The position numbers were made by a program, and so were the translations under genes. Below, one piece after another: positions 63,038 through 64,000 of a DNA stretch of 64,000 nt. Source of the stretch: Nonomuraea aurantiaca (GTDB lineage Bacteria; Actinomycetota; Actinomycetes; Streptosporangiales; Streptosporangiaceae); assembly GCF_020215705.1 (NCBI RefSeq), contig NZ_JAIWNB010000002.1:496001-560000 (forward strand), read 5' to 3'. Under the pieces are notes generated by a model. It made no database searches and was not told the DNA's origin. It saw only the letters and a program-made list of their open reading frames with translations. How positions within the stretch are numbered: the stretch's first letter is position 1; every line of letters begins with the position of its first letter.

Positions 63038-64000
63038 GTGAGTCGATTCGTCCATCCCGCCGGGGACCGGCACGCAGAGATGCTGCCCCACGAGCGCCCG
63101 CCGCTGGCGCCCGCCGACCTCAACCGGATCAATCCCGCGATCTGGCCGCGAACGTCGAGCCGGACCGATGGCGCGCTCACGATCGGCGGCGTGGACGTCC
63201 GCGATCTGGCCCGCGACCACGGCACGCCTCTCTACGTGTTCGACGAGGACGACGTGCGCTCGCGCATGCGCGACTACGCCACGGCCTTCGCGGGCTCCGA
63301 GGTCCACTACGCCGGCAAGGCGTTCCTGTGCAAGGAGATCGTCCGCTGGCTCCAGGCCGAGGGCCTCGGCCTGGACGTGGCCAGCGGCGGCGAGCTGGCG
63401 GTGGCGCTCAGCGTCGGCTTCCCGGCCGCGCGCATCACGCTGCACGGCAACAACAAGTCGGCCGCCGAGCTGTCCAGGGCGCTGGAGGCGGGCGTCGGGC
63501 ACATCGTCGTCGACTCCTACGAGGAGATCGCCCGGCTCGGATTCCTCGCCGAGAAGCACGGCACGCGGCCCAAGGTCATGATCCGGGTGACGACCGGGGT
63601 CGAGGCGCACACGCACGAGTTCATCGCCACCGCGCACGACGACCAGAAGTTCGGCCTGTCGCTCAACACCGGAGCCGCCGCCGAGGCCGTACGCCGCATC
63701 CTCGCGCTGCCCGCGCTGGAGCTCGTCGGGCTCCACTCGCACATCGGCTCGCAGATCGTCGACACGGCCGGGTTCGAGGTGGCGGCGCGCCGCCTGGCCA
63801 CGCTGCTCGTGCAGATCAAGGACGAGCACGACGTGGTGCTGCCCGAGCTCGACCTGGGCGGCGGCTACGGCATCGCCTACGTCGAGGGCGACGAGGCCCC
63901 CGACATCAAGGAGATCGCCGACGGCCTGCGCGAGATCGTCACCAAGGTCTGCACCGACGCCGGGCTGCCGGTGCCGAGGCTGACCGTGGAGCCCGGCCGC
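63038..64000 (+). CDS. lysA: Diaminopimelate decarboxylase (3' end beyond window)
   Basis: The first 321 codons are present. PLP-lysine K94 is in VHYAGKAFLC, followed by GLGLDVASGGELAVAL, ITLHGNNKSAAEL, LVGLHSHIGSQI, LDLGGGYGIAY and VEPGR at the window edge. It is a fold-type III enzyme converting meso-diaminopimelate to lysine. The GTG start lies 121 bp after the DALR gene, in an AT-richer gap. Threonine-pathway genes (hom, thrC) are expected just beyond the edge by analogy with relatives. Confidence 0.96.
   Translation, partial: MSRFVHPAGDRHAEMLPHERPPLAPADLNRINPAIWPRTSSRTDGALTIGGVDVRDLARDHGTPLYVFDEDDVRSRMRDYATAFAGSEVHYAGKAFLCKEIVRWLQAEGLGLDVASGGELAVALSVGFPAARITLHGNNKSAAELSRALEAGVGHIVVDSYEEIARLGFLAEKHGTRPKVMIRVTTGVEAHTHEFIATAHDDQKFGLSLNTGAAAEAVRRILALPALELVGLHSHIGSQIVDTAGFEVAARRLATLLVQIKDEHDVVLPELDLGGGYGIAYVEGDEAPDIKEIADGLREIVTKVCTDAGLPVPRLTVEPGR

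Overview
The window is high-GC actinomycete chromosome. GTG and TTG starts are frequent, genes are tightly coupled, and gene content is typical of soil actinomycetes: fused isobutyryl-CoA mutase IcmF, DUF574-type methyltransferase, Scr-type XRE/DUF397 genes, GlgX-TreY-TreZ, GpgS, and a DALR-domain gene next to lysA. A Streptosporangiaceae genus such as Nonomuraea is my guess; this rests on overall resemblance, not a marker gene. I saw no rRNA, tRNA or CRISPR array.

Layout. 1-4.9 kb: the start of a SARP regulator running off the left edge, a Hanks-type kinase, an N6-adenine methylase with its own HTH, a divergent PP2C phosphatase, and a CHAP-domain protein with a probable CTG start and a C-terminal membrane anchor. 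5-11 kb: icmF behind an operator-like palindrome, a small secreted tendamistat-like four-cysteine protein, tpx, a methyltransferase, and a cytosolic BtuF-like protein. 11-20.7 kb: a carbohydrate catabolic locus. One strand carries a lipoprotein binding protein, two permeases and a ROK regulator. The other carries an MDR dehydrogenase, a TIM-barrel isomerase and a GH63/MGH1-like hydrolase. These converge on a second dehydrogenase and a Gfo/Idh oxidoreductase. 20.8-22.9 kb: gpgS and a GT4 glycosyltransferase, suggesting glucosylglycerate-type solute synthesis beside the hydrolase locus. 22.9-27.5 kb: universal stress protein, PAP2 phosphatase, proline iminopeptidase, PLP dehydratase, MscL.

27.5-30.3 kb looks acquired: an XRE/DUF5753 regulator with two DUF397 genes, a zinc-motif small protein, and a truncated protein resembling the N-terminus of AICE TraB/FtsK. 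30.4-36.5 kb: the glgX-treY-treZ operon converting glycogen to trehalose. 36.5-39.6 kb: two proteins I cannot name, one with a long low-complexity insert and one coiled coil, set among repeats. 39.7-45 kb: an HxlR-peroxiredoxin fusion, a deletion-damaged ABC-2 exporter with a repeat-built 79-residue ORF inside it, an FAD monooxygenase, and a GH92 fragment. 45-48 kb: thiamine-binding protein, ung, secreted M1 aminopeptidase. 48-53 kb: a second sugar ABC operon with two binding proteins and an unusual permease. 53-56.6 kb: PadR regulator plus a MacB-like ABC system. 56.5-64 kb: treS, an asparagine-synthetase-like protein, a coiled-coil glycosyltransferase, a DALR protein, and lysA running off the right edge.

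The most striking unexplained signal is at gene 3' ends. At seven places a short degenerate tandem repeat (period about 17 to 90 bp) begins at, or within about 40 bp of, a stop codon. In several the copies carry duplicated stop codons, Shine-Dalgarno sequences or start-codon surroundings. One array forms a complete small ORF joined by GTGA overlaps to both neighbours.
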